NCBI RefSeq assembly: GCF_035222375.1
Contig: NW_026946363.1
Location: 3,782,001-3,846,000 of the forward strand
Length of the DNA: 64,000 bases
Direction: 5' to 3'
Source of the DNA: Podospora pseudocomata
Taxonomy: Eukaryota; Ascomycota; Sordariomycetes; Sordariales; Podosporaceae
In this document: piece by piece, positions 1 to 10,883 of the stretch
How the letters are laid out: every line of letters starts with the position of its first letter
Numbering within the stretch: the first letter of the stretch is position 1
Notes under the pieces: model-generated
Databases searched by the model: none
What the model was told of the DNA's origin: nothing
Seen by the model: only the letters and a program-made list of their open reading frames with translations
Made by a program: the position numbers and the translations under genes

Positions 1-3000
1 GACGGTGTCTGGACCGAAAGCTACGATGCTGCTAAAATGGCTCGCACGCAAGGCACCGCAAAGCAAGCCATGGAACTGTACCTGAACCAGGACCACACCA
101 TCCTAGCTTACATCATTCTCATCTCTATGGGCCAATCACCAGCTAATTACGGCAGAGGTATTTCTTCCATTTTCCTGGTCGAATACTATGCAAAGTTCCA
201 TCGCTCACCACGACAGCAGGGCCATATATGCGGCAAAGAGCCATTCGTGAGTAAAAGAAACGTCCGTCTCCGAACTGTGCTTTGCCTGCCCCTTCACCTC
301 TTGGACGGAACCCAACGCAACCCCGGGCGCCACACAGCGGTAGAACCCCCTCGTTGGCCTCGTGACGTGCCTTGTTTTGCACGCCCCGGTCTGTCTGCCC
401 CCTCACCGATTGTTTCGATACCCACTCCCCAGACTCCGAGAAATTGGACGTGGTGGAACTGCCTGTTGTTGAGGCACCCCGCTCGGCTCAGCTTCCGGGC
501 TCCTCGGGAGGGGCTACTGACGCTTAGATTCTTGGGTCGAATGTTCCTTACCTGATCGTGGGTTTCTCCGACTTCGCCATGAAGCTTCGCTGTCCTCGAA
601 AGACCGGTAGGAAATCATCTTCAAGATGCCGTTGCATCACTGGCCTCAAGCATGCTACTCTTACCCTTGCGGAGTGAAACGAGTGAATGCTGCACACACC
701 CCGCATAGCCTGAGCCTTTCTCAGACTCCCCACCTCCATAGAATTCATCCTGCAGCAGCATGCACAGTCTTGCTTCCCTACTGGGTTTCCGGAAAAGCAG
801 AAGGGGGACGGCGTGGGCCTGACTGACACCGAGTGTGCAGTACATGGCCAGCACATACATGTTCCCTGCGGGGTGCGGTCAGTCTTGGTCGACGGGATGT
901 GATGTGGGAATAGCTTCGTTCGCCGCTACCGTCACGGCACTGACACCCCCAAGAACGGGACTCCCGCCCGGTAGCCTCAGGTACCTCGACGGCCCCAGAT
1001 TATCGCAGATGTTCCATTCTTCACCGCTCATCCCCTTGTTGATCAACTCATACAATCCCTAATTAGTTGAGCGGCTGCTGACCCAACCATCGTATAGCAC
1101 TGCAGGCGAAGCCCCAAGCGCACTTAGACGCACATATCCTGCAAGCTGACCATTTTCTAACTCGGTGCAACCATTTCCTCTCTCAAACAAGTGGAACGTT
1201 TGACAGGCAATCTCAACAACAAAGCCCATGGCTGGAGCGAGGTTGGCCGTCAACAACAGGCAGCCTGAGGAGTCGAACTTGCAAAGTACCACAAGTCGGT
1301 CAGCACAAAGCAAACAGATCGTGGCTGCCAAGGTCGCAGAGTTGCGTGTGTTCGCCATGCTCTTCTCCGTTACGGTGTATCGTTTCTGCAGACGCAACGC
1401 TGCCCAGAACACCCACCTGCCGACAAGCCTTTGCGGCCTGCCTTCGAAGACTTCGAGGCCCGGCATGCCGAGGGATGTGTCTTTTTTCCACCAACGCTGA
1501 CGAGGCAGATCATGCTGGTTTCTTCTGTCTTTTCGGCATAGTGCCATGCAGAGACATCATGACACCAAACATACAAATTTCACGAAAAACGAGCTTCCCG
1601 CTGGTATCTAGCCCTGTTTTGGTGCTTTCCCAGCATTATTTGAGCTTCCGGAAGAAAGGTAACACCCACCTTGCTGCCAACTCGAGACTTAAGGGAAACG
1701 GGGCTCGTGAAACTACGGCTGCTATGGAGGGAAAGGTCACAAGATGAGTCCCTGAGCAAACCTGACCGACTGACTACCGATTTGTTGGTTTTGTGTTGGG
1801 AAACTACCCTCCACTAAAAGGTCATCCTACATTGCTGACCCATGCTCTCTCTGAATCACACGTTGAAAGCTGATGAGTACAGCTTTACGGGGCAGCTAAT
1901 AGTCCTATTTACTGTCAGAACAAGCGTTATGCAGTTTGTTGACCTACATACAGTACCGGTTATTCCGTGTAGAGCGTGCTGGAGGGACCCAGCTTCAGGG
2001 CCCAGAGTCTAAGCAGCAGTTGGACATCCAGGAGATGACGTCTCACAAGCCCAATCGATGCAGGCGGCCAATGGGAGGCAGGCAGAGGAATTTGTGCTAT
2101 AACTGTCCATGCCAGCGCCACCTGGGATTGAATTGCCTAAATGCATTAGTCTTGGTTGGAAGCTGTGTCGTGGGCTGTGAATGGGTTAATGGGCCTGCTT
2201 GTCCACACCACCGTCATCATCGCAATCATCTTGGTATCAAGACGGCTCTGGCGCAATCTCGGGGCCTCTGATTGTATCCTGCGATGTCGGGTTTCCATGA
2301 CAGGCGCAGGAAGCTGTCAACAAGAATCATCTTCCGGTAGCCCACTCTTACACTCTATCTAAATCGACGGCGTCGGGAGGCAACCCGTATGCACGGATAC
2401 CATTTCGGTTCTGTACACGCCTTGGAGATTCACACTTGGGTCACTACGCTTGCCGTCGTTCAATCGCCGACATCGCACCGCCCATGCTAGCCTCGATTGG
2501 TCCATCAAGGGTCTTATCACGGTGTGTGTGGATGGTGATGCTCTTGCTGTCCATGTAGAAGCTGAGGTACCTTGCAAGTCCAGGAAAGTACCACCACCGT
2601 CAGTTCGTATCGTCTTCCGGCGCGTCGGACTGATGAATTCTTTCTTGTTTGTTCATCACCATCATCGGCTGCTGGCTCAATCGTGGATCCGTTATGCAGT
2701 GGCACGAGCCGATGGTGGTAGACCTAGGAAGCTGCCCCGCGTTGACCGCTTGATGTTGCCCTGCCCCTCATTGATTGATTTGCCAACCGGGGGTCAACGC
2801 CGAAATGGGTGCAACACGCTAGAGATGTTGATTTTTCTGTTCAATTATTATTTCTTGAAAAGGCATTGGGTATTAATTGAGGGGCATCAGTACATGAGGC
2901 CCAATGTTCCCTGCCTCGAGCTCATTTTGAATCCACAGGCAAAGTTTCCATCTGAATGACCCCTCCTTCCCTTGCGGGAGAAAAGCTCCCGTCTCGAATC

Positions 3001-3233
3001 TCGACCTTCCCCTCCATGTGGTGGCTTGCAAGGCTGAGAGCTCCAGATGCCAAGAGTCAAGACCCCCGCAATGTGGCTGAATAGCAAGTGGCGCTCAGGT
3101 AAGGTCTCGGCCAGCCGCGGCTGCAACAGCTCCATAGTTGCAGGTACCGGCCGATTCGGGCAGTTTGGTAGTAGGAGAAGGTTGTCAACTATTGGAGCTC
3201 GGAGTTTTGGGCGTTATTGTTGCCGCCTTTTCG
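1..3233. other. Gene-poor left edge, no gene recognised
   Basis: No reading frame in this stretch resembles a protein family I know. The frames are short, lack convincing splice-linked partners, and many begin with a non-ATG codon. The longest ATG frame on the plus strand (37-555) changes character part-way and has no recognisable motif. Base composition looks ordinary, not the AT-rich texture of repeat-induced point mutation. The right end must hold the promoter and 5' leader of the dipeptidyl peptidase gene starting at 3234. A non-coding RNA or a lineage-specific gene cannot be excluded by eye. Confidence 0.5.
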
Positions 3234-5845
3234 ATGCGTCTTTCCTTTCGAGCCCCTCTCCCGTCAAGAGGTTTGTTGAGGCTCACTTCTTCGGCACCAA
3301 CTGCCCGGCCATCACTCGGTCGTCCATCAACAGATCTCAAATCCACCAGATCTCTATTACCGCTGCAGCCGCGCCGTCTATTCAACATGAACTCCCAGGA
3401 GCTTACCCAGTACTACGCCGATGCCCCGCCTGCTGTCGTCAGGCTCGAAATCGAGAAGCACTTCAACGCCTTGGATGACAAGGCAAAACGTTATGCCCAC
3501 TTTATCAGCCGGTAAGGGAGCCTACTTATAACTCATTACTGGTCACATGAGTCCATCCATCCCTGAGGTTGGGCTTATACGCACCTCTGCCATTCCCGCG
3601 TGATCACACCTTATAATTCATATGTATTTGTAAACAAAGCAACACAATTGCTAACACCTGGGACAGAGCATCCCTTGCGGGTAACCGCATAGTCCTGAGG
3701 CAGGTCTCACCCGAGTCCGAGTCCATCTATGATTTTATCATTGCTCTTCACAGGGCCGCCGCTGGTGATTGGAAGGGTCTTGCCAAGAAAGTTGGTGTTG
3801 ACGAGGCCGGTCTTTCAGCTTTCCTCCAATATGCTGCTCAGTTCCTCGGCAACAGTGGCAACTACAAGAGCTTTGGCGACTCCAAGTTCATTCCAAGGTG
3901 TGATGAGTCCGTCTTCACTGCTCTTGCCTCTGCCTCGCCCGAGGCGGAGAAGCACTTGAAGGCTACGGATGGCGCCATCTTCTCAGCTGACAAGCCTGGC
4001 CTGCTTCACCTCGGTTTCACGGACGAGGGTCACTTGACCACGTACTACCCGGACTCTCCTAGCATCATCAAGGATGAGATTGATGCTGTGGCCAAGTGGA
4101 TGCAGGTCAAGGGATTGCTCCCAGAGAATACCAGACTCCGCAAGACTGAGGATGGTGTCTTTGAGCTGCTCATTGCATCTGCCATCACCAGCTTTCCTGC
4201 CGATGGTGGCGATGCCGGGAAGGAGGCCGAGTTTGTGATCAGCGAGGGGCCTCTTGAGGGCAGGACCATCAAGCTGGTCTATGGTGACTACTCCAAGGAA
4301 ATGGCTGAGATCACCAAGAACATCAAGAAGGCGGCTGAGAATGCCGAGAACGAGACCCAGGTCAAAATGCACACTGCGTATGCCAAGTCCTTTGAAGAGG
4401 GCTCTCTTTTGGCGTTCAAGGACTCTCAGAGATATTGGGTAAAGGATCAAGGGCCGATGGTCGAGTCCAACATTGGCTTCATCGAGACCTACCGGGACCC
4501 TGCCGGTATTCGTGGCGAGTGGGAGGGCTTTGCTGCCGTTGTTAACCAGGACAGAACTCGGGCCTTTGGCGAGCTCGTCAGATCCGCACCATCACTTATC
4601 CCTCTCCTGCCATGGGGCAAAGATTTTGAGAAGGACAAGTTCCTGTCCCCAGACTTCACGTCGCTTGAGGTGTTGACGTTTTGCGGGTCCGGCATCCCGG
4701 CCGGTATCAACATCCCCAATTACGACGACATCCGACAACTTGAGGGCTTCAAGAACGTGTCTCTCGGCAATGTACTCAGCGCCAAGGCCCCAGATGAGAA
4801 GATCCCCTTCATTGCGGAGAGTGATCTTGAGGTGTATAAAAAGTACAGAGATGCTTCTTTCGAGGTCCAGGTCGGTCTGCACGAATTGACTGGACACGGT
4901 TGCGGCAAGCTTCTACAGGAGACCGCCCCCGGCGTTTACAACTTCGATGTCAAGAACCCACCTGTGAGCCCAGTCACCGGCAAGCCTATCACCACATGGT
5001 ATAAGCCGGGCCAGACCTGGGGTTCCGTCTTTGGTGGTCTTGCTGGTGCTTATGAGGAGTGCCGTGCTGAGCTTGTGGCTATGCATCTCAGGTTTGTTTT
5101 CTCGTCTAGATTATGTGCGGTATAGCCTCTGACATGGAGACAGCTGTGAATTCTCCGCCCTCAAGATCTTCGGCTTCGGCGACGGCTCCACGGACATTGA
5201 CGGCGAGGCTGGGGATGTTCTGTATGCCTCGTACCTCAGCATGGCTCGTGCTGGTTTGACATCCATCGAGTTCTGGGACCCCAAGTCTCAAAAGTGGGGG
5301 CAGCCTCACTGCCAGGCTCGTTTTGCCATTCTCAAGGTATGCTTTTGCGCTGTATAAGGCGCTGGAATTGTTGTGCTAACCGGCATGAAACAGTCTTTCC
5401 TCGAGGCTGAGGATGATTTCTGCAAGCTGGAGTACAAGAATGAGGATCTCTCTGACCTCACCATTCGCCTTGATCGCTCCAAGATTTTGACCAGTGGTAG
5501 AAAGGGTACGTTGAGTTTCGGTGTTTTTTTGTGTATCTGGTGCAAAGAACAAAAACTAACTCCTGTTTTCCTGCAGCCGTTGGTGACTTCCTCCAGAAGC
5601 TCCACATCTACAAGTCCACCGCTGATGTCGAGACCGGTTCCAAGTTCTTTACTGAGATGAGCAACGTTGGTCTTGAGTACTGGGGCACCAAGGTCCGGAA
5701 TGTGGTTCTTAAGAACAAGCAGCCGAGGAAGGTCTTTGTCCAGGCCAACACTTACCTGGATGAGAAGACCGGTCAGGTCACGATCAAGCACTATGAGCCA
5801 ACGCTGGAGGGTGTGATCGAGAGCTGGGCTGACAGGGAGGAGTGA
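3234..5845 (+). CDS. dpp3: Dipeptidyl peptidase III (M49 zinc metallopeptidase)
   Basis: Removes dipeptides from the N-terminus of short peptides; the family is mainly cytosolic. Five exons: 3234-3511, 3667-5091, 5144-5336, 5394-5505 and 5577-5845, giving 758 residues from the first ATG. The family's zinc motif HELTGH is present (H498 in the long form, H447 in the short form, close to position 450 in the human enzyme). The second signature EECRAE lies about 55 residues further on, just before intron 2. Two in-frame ATGs are plausible. The one at 3234 adds 51 residues rich in Arg, Ser and Leu with almost no acid, like a mitochondrial presequence. The one at 3387 has A at -3 and gives 707 residues, the usual family length. 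AATAAA at 6082-6087 may be the poly(A) signal. Family assignment is firm; which start is used is inference. Confidence 0.95.
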
Positions 5846-6553
5846 CTGTCGATTGCAAGAGGTGGTGGGGTTGAGGAAGGTAGAACATGGCTTCGATCTG
5901 TCCTTTAAATACCTAGTCGACAGACAAAGCAACCTGTGGCCAAAGACCGAGGTTGAATTGAATGAATCAACACAAGAATCTTCACTCAAAGTGGTTGTGT
6001 ACCAAGCAAGTAAAAGTATTCAAATCGCTCATATTTTGATAACCATAACAGTATTAAAATGACAAAGAAAGACATGAAGACAATAAAAGCATAGCATTCT
6101 TCCCAGCTATGCAAGTCGAAAATAACCCAGTGAACCGTTTTCCTTTTGGGGTATCAATGGTTCATGTCCCTCCTCCTCTGCTCTTTCTTGCATTCCCTTC
6201 CTTCATAAAACAAATCAGTACCCGCCACCAAAGTGCACCAAATCCCTCACTGCCAACACCATCAAGGCCTGTCTGTCCATCACACAGCATTCCCCTCTGA
6301 CCCTTTTCTACCTCCCAGATCTGATCTGAACATGACTGATCCATACACCAAAGATTCCAACCACTTCGCCTGTCAACCTAAGGGCCTCCCACGCACTGCA
6401 GTATTTATATACCCATACCCGGCGCGCATCTCCTTCTTGACTCAAACATCTCGAACTCGACCATTTGATCTCAGCTACCGTCCTGTCGGCATGCCTACCC
6501 CACCCCCTCCTCCAACAAAAAAAAAAAAAGGGAAAAAACCCGTAATCAACCCC
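5846..6553. other. Convergent 3' intergenic region
   Basis: Lies between the 3' ends of the peptidase gene (plus) and the zinc-finger gene (minus). It holds AATAAA at 6082-6087, a run of A residues near 6519-6531 and C-rich simple sequence next to the zinc-finger stop codon. No gene is seen. Confidence 0.6.
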
Positions 6554-8702
6554 TCACGTCTCCTCCCCCTGACTCCCCGCCATCTCAGGAGCCTCACTAG
6601 ACCTCATACCCCCCCCCTCCTCCCCCCCACTGTCCCCCCTCCCTAGATTATGCGTCTTCATATGCCTCCTCAGCTGGTCCTGCCTGTGAAAGTTCCTGTC
6701 ACACCCCTCCACCAAGCAGTTAAACCTCCCTTTCACCTCGTGCGTCCGCTTGTGTTTCGACAGGTTGCTCGATTCGCTGAACCCTTTACCACAAACAGGG
6801 CAGGTGAGGGGCTTAGCGCCGCTGTGGACTCTTTGGTGCATTGCTAAGAGACAGATAAGTTAGTGATGATGGGGAAAGGAAAGAAAAGGGGGGGGGGACA
6901 GACTGAGAGCAGAAGGGTAACGAAACGTTTTGCTGCATAGGTTGCAAGAAAGAGGCTTTTCGTTGCTGTGGATAAACAGGTGTTGAGTCAGGGCTTGTTT
7001 TGCCGAGAAGCCCTTTTGGCAGACGGGGCAGATGTGTGGTTTGTCTATGGGGTTTGTTAGCAATTCAACAGGGATGGGACGGAGAGAAGGAGGGGGGATC
7101 TTACGCCCAATATGTGTCTGCATATGTCTTTCGATTTTACTCCTCTGCGGAAAACCACTCGCACCCGGAGCACTCCGCGGGCAGTCATCCCACCCACATC
7201 TGAACCCCTGATCCCCTGGACGCTTTTGCGCATGTTTGATGTGGCAGTTGGATGCGTGTCTGAACAACGCCTCGGCGTCATCGAAAACAAACCCGCAGAT
7301 TTCAGAAGCGCCTTCTTCCCGCCAGAGACAGCGGTGTTCTTCTGTTTCCATCTTGACATTGTCGTCGTCGTCTGTTGACGTGACTATGGAGAGGCTTCGA
7401 CTGTGCTTGACGTCGGTCATTTCAACGTTAGTCGACGTAGGGGTTAATGGTGAGGGAGTCCCGAGTGAGGCTGTGGTGTCAGAGGTGTCCAGGGCTGGTT
7501 CTGGGGGTGACATTGTTTCCCTCGATGAAATGATGTTATGGTTCTGAAAGCCCCTCATTTGACCAGGCCTTGTACTTGGTGGCGGCGGCATGTTCGCGAA
7601 CTGGACTTTGTGATGAGAGAAGAAATGGGCCGCATAAGCCTCCGGGTCGTGGTACTGAGCTCCACATTCTTGTAACATCTGGTTGAGCTGATTCCTTTGG
7701 TTTATTTGGTTCAACTGGTTCATCTGCTGGAGGTTGAACTGGTTGAATGCATCGGTATTGTTGAAGACGGGCATGTGACATTGGGTATAGATGGAAGGAT
7801 CCCCCAGTGGACATGGTGTGGTGCAAGGCTGCAAGTTTGAATCGTCGTGAGCAATTAGCAAGTGGTTTGCAACGCTGCCCACCGCGTTCCAGGGAGGCGA
7901 TAGTAAAAAGTTGTTTTGGGAGGGCTGGGCCAGACCGCAGCCTAGGTTATTCATTGCTGTTCACCAAGCATGAGCCCAAGAATAACGCTTAAAGGGGGAA
8001 CTATGAAAGCCTACATTGTTGTTGGAAATCAAAACTGTGCTGCGGCGAGGACAGACCAGGCGCGTGGTTGATCGAGATGAGGGCAGCAGCCCCATCACGG
8101 ACCTCCTCCGGTACATGAACAACAGGCCGCGAGGGGCAGTTCTGGTCTGTACAAGCGTCCTCTTCGGTTTCACATTCTTCCCCGGTGCACTTGCCCGTCA
8201 TGGTACACTCGCTGTCACAGCACCCGCTGGCGCTCATTGATTGGCAATCCTCCTCCTCGCAGTGCGAGGCCATGGTGGAAGACATGTGGTGGTCAAAACA
8301 CTGCTGGTACGGGTTTGACAGGTCAAGATCGGTATGGAACTGGTGCTGCTGGAGGGGCATGGTGCTGAGGTCCATTTGATATTGGTTGTTTTGCCATCGC
8401 GTCTGCGGCGCCAGAGAAGCTGGAGCCCCGCGATGGTTGAACTGTTGGAAGCCATTGTAGAGGCCGACGCCCATGCAGGCGTCTACGCATAGATCGTCGT
8501 GCGACTCGTAGGCCACGCTGCCCGTGTTCATCCGCGATGGATCGGTGCCCATATGCGCCATGGTCTGGTGTGAAAGCTGGCTCTGGGCCATGGCAGAGAA
8601 ATCGAGATTGCTCAGTTGTTGGTCGCCGCTGCTCTGCGAGTGCCGGTGGAAGCCATCGCCGTATCCGGGAAAGCGTTGAGGTTGCCCGAAGGAGCCGTCC
8701 AT
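6554..8702 (-). CDS. zap1: Zap1/ZafA-type zinc-responsive C2H2 transcription factor
   Basis: Probable ortholog of yeast Zap1 and Aspergillus ZafA, which induce zinc-uptake genes when zinc is scarce. Four exons on the minus strand: 8702-8015, 7956-7105, 7044-6904 and 6843-6554; 656 residues. A cysteine-rich patch (nine Cys between residues 148 and 189) precedes an Asn/Gln-rich tract (about 301-324). The first zinc-finger pair (about 437-511) has the CxW spacing typical of Zap1, and four more fingers run to about 640. The finger with ESSNLSKHKRTH matches the last complete Zap1 finger closely, and the FPQR finger matches the Zap1 finger that opens its DNA-binding block. One extra finger (RQDQLRRHMKTH) follows. 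All three introns are 58-60 bp, and two interrupt the finger array. Finger order supports Zap1 well; zinc sensing by the Cys patch is inferred. Confidence 0.88.
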
Positions 8703-8733
8703 GATTCGGCGCGCTTCTGAGCGCCCAAGAATT

Positions 8734-8775
8734 GGGGACGGGGGACGGGGGACGGGGGACGGGGGGTGGGTGGGT
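8734..8775 (+). repeat. GGGGACG tandem repeat, possible G-quadruplex
   Basis: Four imperfect copies of a seven-base GGGGACG unit run into GGGTGGGTGGG, giving more than four G-runs of three or more within about 40 bases on the plus strand. This lies 32-73 bp upstream of the zap1 ATG, with the G-rich strand as template for zap1. The sequence fits the loose G-quadruplex pattern; formation is not shown. Confidence 0.7.
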
Positions 8776-9061
8776 GAGGGCGAGGGCGAAGAAGAGGGTG
8801 GGTTCGGGGCAACGGCCCAATAAGCGACGAGTCGGCAGCGGGCAGCGAACGGTGGGTTGTGGGCACCTAGGGGACGACTACTGAGTGCGCGCCCGAGAGG
8901 GCATCTACAACGACGACGACAGTGATGGCGGGATGACAGGCGGGCGGTTGCTTGAAGAAGCTTTGGGCAAATGGCGGCTCTGCGCTTGAGAATTGATGGG
9001 TCGGCAGGTTGTGGATCAGAAAGGCGAGCACGTCGACAATATTATTTTGCACTTTGTGAGA

Positions 9062-9067
9062 ACCTTG
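9062..9067 (-). promoter_or_regulatory. Possible zinc-response (ZR) hexamer upstream of zap1
   Basis: Reads CAAGGT toward zap1, about 360 bp upstream of its ATG. As I recall, this hexamer is the core bound by Aspergillus ZafA, and Zap1-family genes are often autoregulated. A single hexamer in 1.4 kb is near chance expectation, so this is weak. Confidence 0.25.
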
Positions 9068-10082
9068 ACGGCCTAGCAAAAGACCCGCTGTGCGTCTCTT
9101 ACTGGTCCCAGTCCCACCTGCCTCACTCTTTGACTTGTACTTGACATGTGCAATTGACCAACCAATTCAAAACTCGAGTGAAACTGTTTTTCTGATATCT
9201 AGGGAACAAAATCGTTGTATAATTCAGATGCAGGCATCTTTTGACACCTCCTGAGCGTCCTCTTTCCATCTTGTTGGTGGTGTTCTTCCCTGTGGGCCAA
9301 CTGCCCCCTCCAGGGCACCGCACGTGGGGTTCACAATCGATGCGGGGCTTCAAAGACTGGAAGGAAAAGGACTATCTTGATTGGCTGGACACTTCATCAT
9401 TGGTTTCACTGCCATTGTTACATGCCTTTTCGAGGTGTGGACTTGGGGGGGCTCTCTATACTCAAATACATATATGTACTTAGATGTCCATGTAACGGGC
9501 TGATGTGCCTTCGATTTGTCAAGCCAACAGCATAAATCTCCATGGGCACATGCCACTGTTCGACTCCCCAGCATGTGAAATTCGCCCATGTTGATCGCAA
9601 GTCAACTGATGATGGTGATGAGACTGAGACCAATCTTGACTTTGATACGCAGCTCAGGCACCCGGCTTCCCCAGTAAACTTGACATAACCCGTATATGCA
9701 CAACATCAGGCCTCTCTCCTCTCATTGGGAAGAGCACTAAACCCCAATCCCATTGTTCCTAAACGGCAGGGCGTCGTCGGCATCTGCCATCAGCAAACGA
9801 CCTAGCCAAGAGCCTCCTTCGGCTCGGCTTGCCGGGCGGGGGCCAAGCCATCGCCAGCCACGTCAACTGCCTACAGAGTACGGATTTCGCCTTGACGCCG
9901 AGATCAAACCCGCCAGTGATATCACCAATCCATACCAACCAGTTCAATTTACAAGTAAATCACTACTTTCAAACACCATATTCCGAGTTAACCATCCGGC
10001 CCACCATAACCACCATCACCCAACCTTATCTCCAGCCACAGCCCCTCACCTCACTCACCAAAAGTATCATATCACCCACACC

Positions 10083-10527
10083 ATGGGCAACCTCTGCGGC
10101 AAACCCTCCTCGGACACTTTCTCCTCCCCCGGCCGCCGGCTGGACTCCGCCCCTCCCCCCGGTAAACCCTCCTCCGCCTCCGTCCCACAGTTAGTCTCCG
10201 CCGCCAAAACCTCCAAAGCCCCCCCGAAAGTCGGCGGTCCTCCTCGGACCCTGGGCGGCGGCGGTAATCCCTCTTCATCTCAAGATGACGCGAGGAGAAA
10301 AGCTGCAGAGGCAGCAGAAGTATGCCACCCACACTCGCACCACTTGATGATAATGCTGACACCTCTCCCAGGCCCGTCTCCAGCAATCCAAAAAAGGCGG
10401 CAAGCTACAGGCCCAACTGGATAAAGACAAGGCCAAGACCAGAGTCGATACCCTCAAGGACGCGAGTGATATTGAGAGGCGGCATCGGGATGCGGACAGC
10501 AATGCTGAAATTTTGCGGAATTCCTAG
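10083..10527 (+). CDS. Small putative N-myristoylated coiled-coil protein
   Basis: Two exons, 10083-10319 and 10372-10527, joined in phase 0 across a 52-bp intron; 130 residues. The protein starts MGNLCGK: Gly2 and Cys5 fit an N-myristoylation plus S-acylation signal, as in many plasma-membrane signalling proteins. Residues 7-65 are low in complexity and rich in Pro, Gly, Ser and Lys. The last 60 residues or so are charged and helix-prone (repeated Ala, Lys, Asp, Glu and Arg at heptad-like spacing) and span the intron, so splicing joins one continuous helix. I do not recognise the family. The splice is supported by conserved signals, the matching phase and the continuous helix. A membrane-anchored peripheral protein is the best guess; partner and role are unknown. 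Confidence 0.7.
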
Positions 10528-10883
10528 ATTCCCTTGTTCTTGTTTCATGAGGTCGGGTGGTTAAGGTGGCGTTTTGGGTGTTGTGAGATGCCATTGTTTT
10601 GCATACGTTTTGTTTTTGTTTTCTCAACTCACAGGAGCATCATTTTGTACATATTTCACATTCAGAGCAGCGGGCTACAGCAGGGTACAGTTGATTATCA
10701 AGTTGAATTGTTATAATACCCTCTCTCTCTACCTTCCATATACGCTCTGAACACAAAACCCCTACATGATTGAAACACCATATGGACGCCAACCAATGTT
10801 GTTCCCACTCTGAAAGCTTTCGCCATGATGAAGCATAACAAACCGGCCCCTGACGAGAAATCCTAGCACAAATCCCCCCTTTT
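10528..10883. other. Convergent 3' intergenic region
   Basis: Short gap between the 3' ends of the small lipid-anchored protein gene and the helicase gene. No feature is recognised apart from a brief CT run near 10721-10730. Confidence 0.6.

Larger units (their letters stand above)
8703..10082. other. Divergent promoter region, zap1 / lipid-anchored protein gene
   Basis: Shared upstream region of zap1 (minus) and the small gene at 10083 (plus). It contains a G-rich tandem repeat at 8734-8775 close to the zap1 start and one ACCTTG hexamer at 9062-9067 (CAAGGT read toward zap1). No gene is recognised. Confidence 0.55.

Noticed and set aside
37-555. 172-codon ATG frame at the left edge
   Set aside because: No recognisable domain, no splice partner, and composition changes along its length.
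9551-9572. tRNA B-box-like GTTCGACTCC
   Set aside because: The flanking bases do not form a T-arm stem, and no acceptor stem or A box could be placed upstream.
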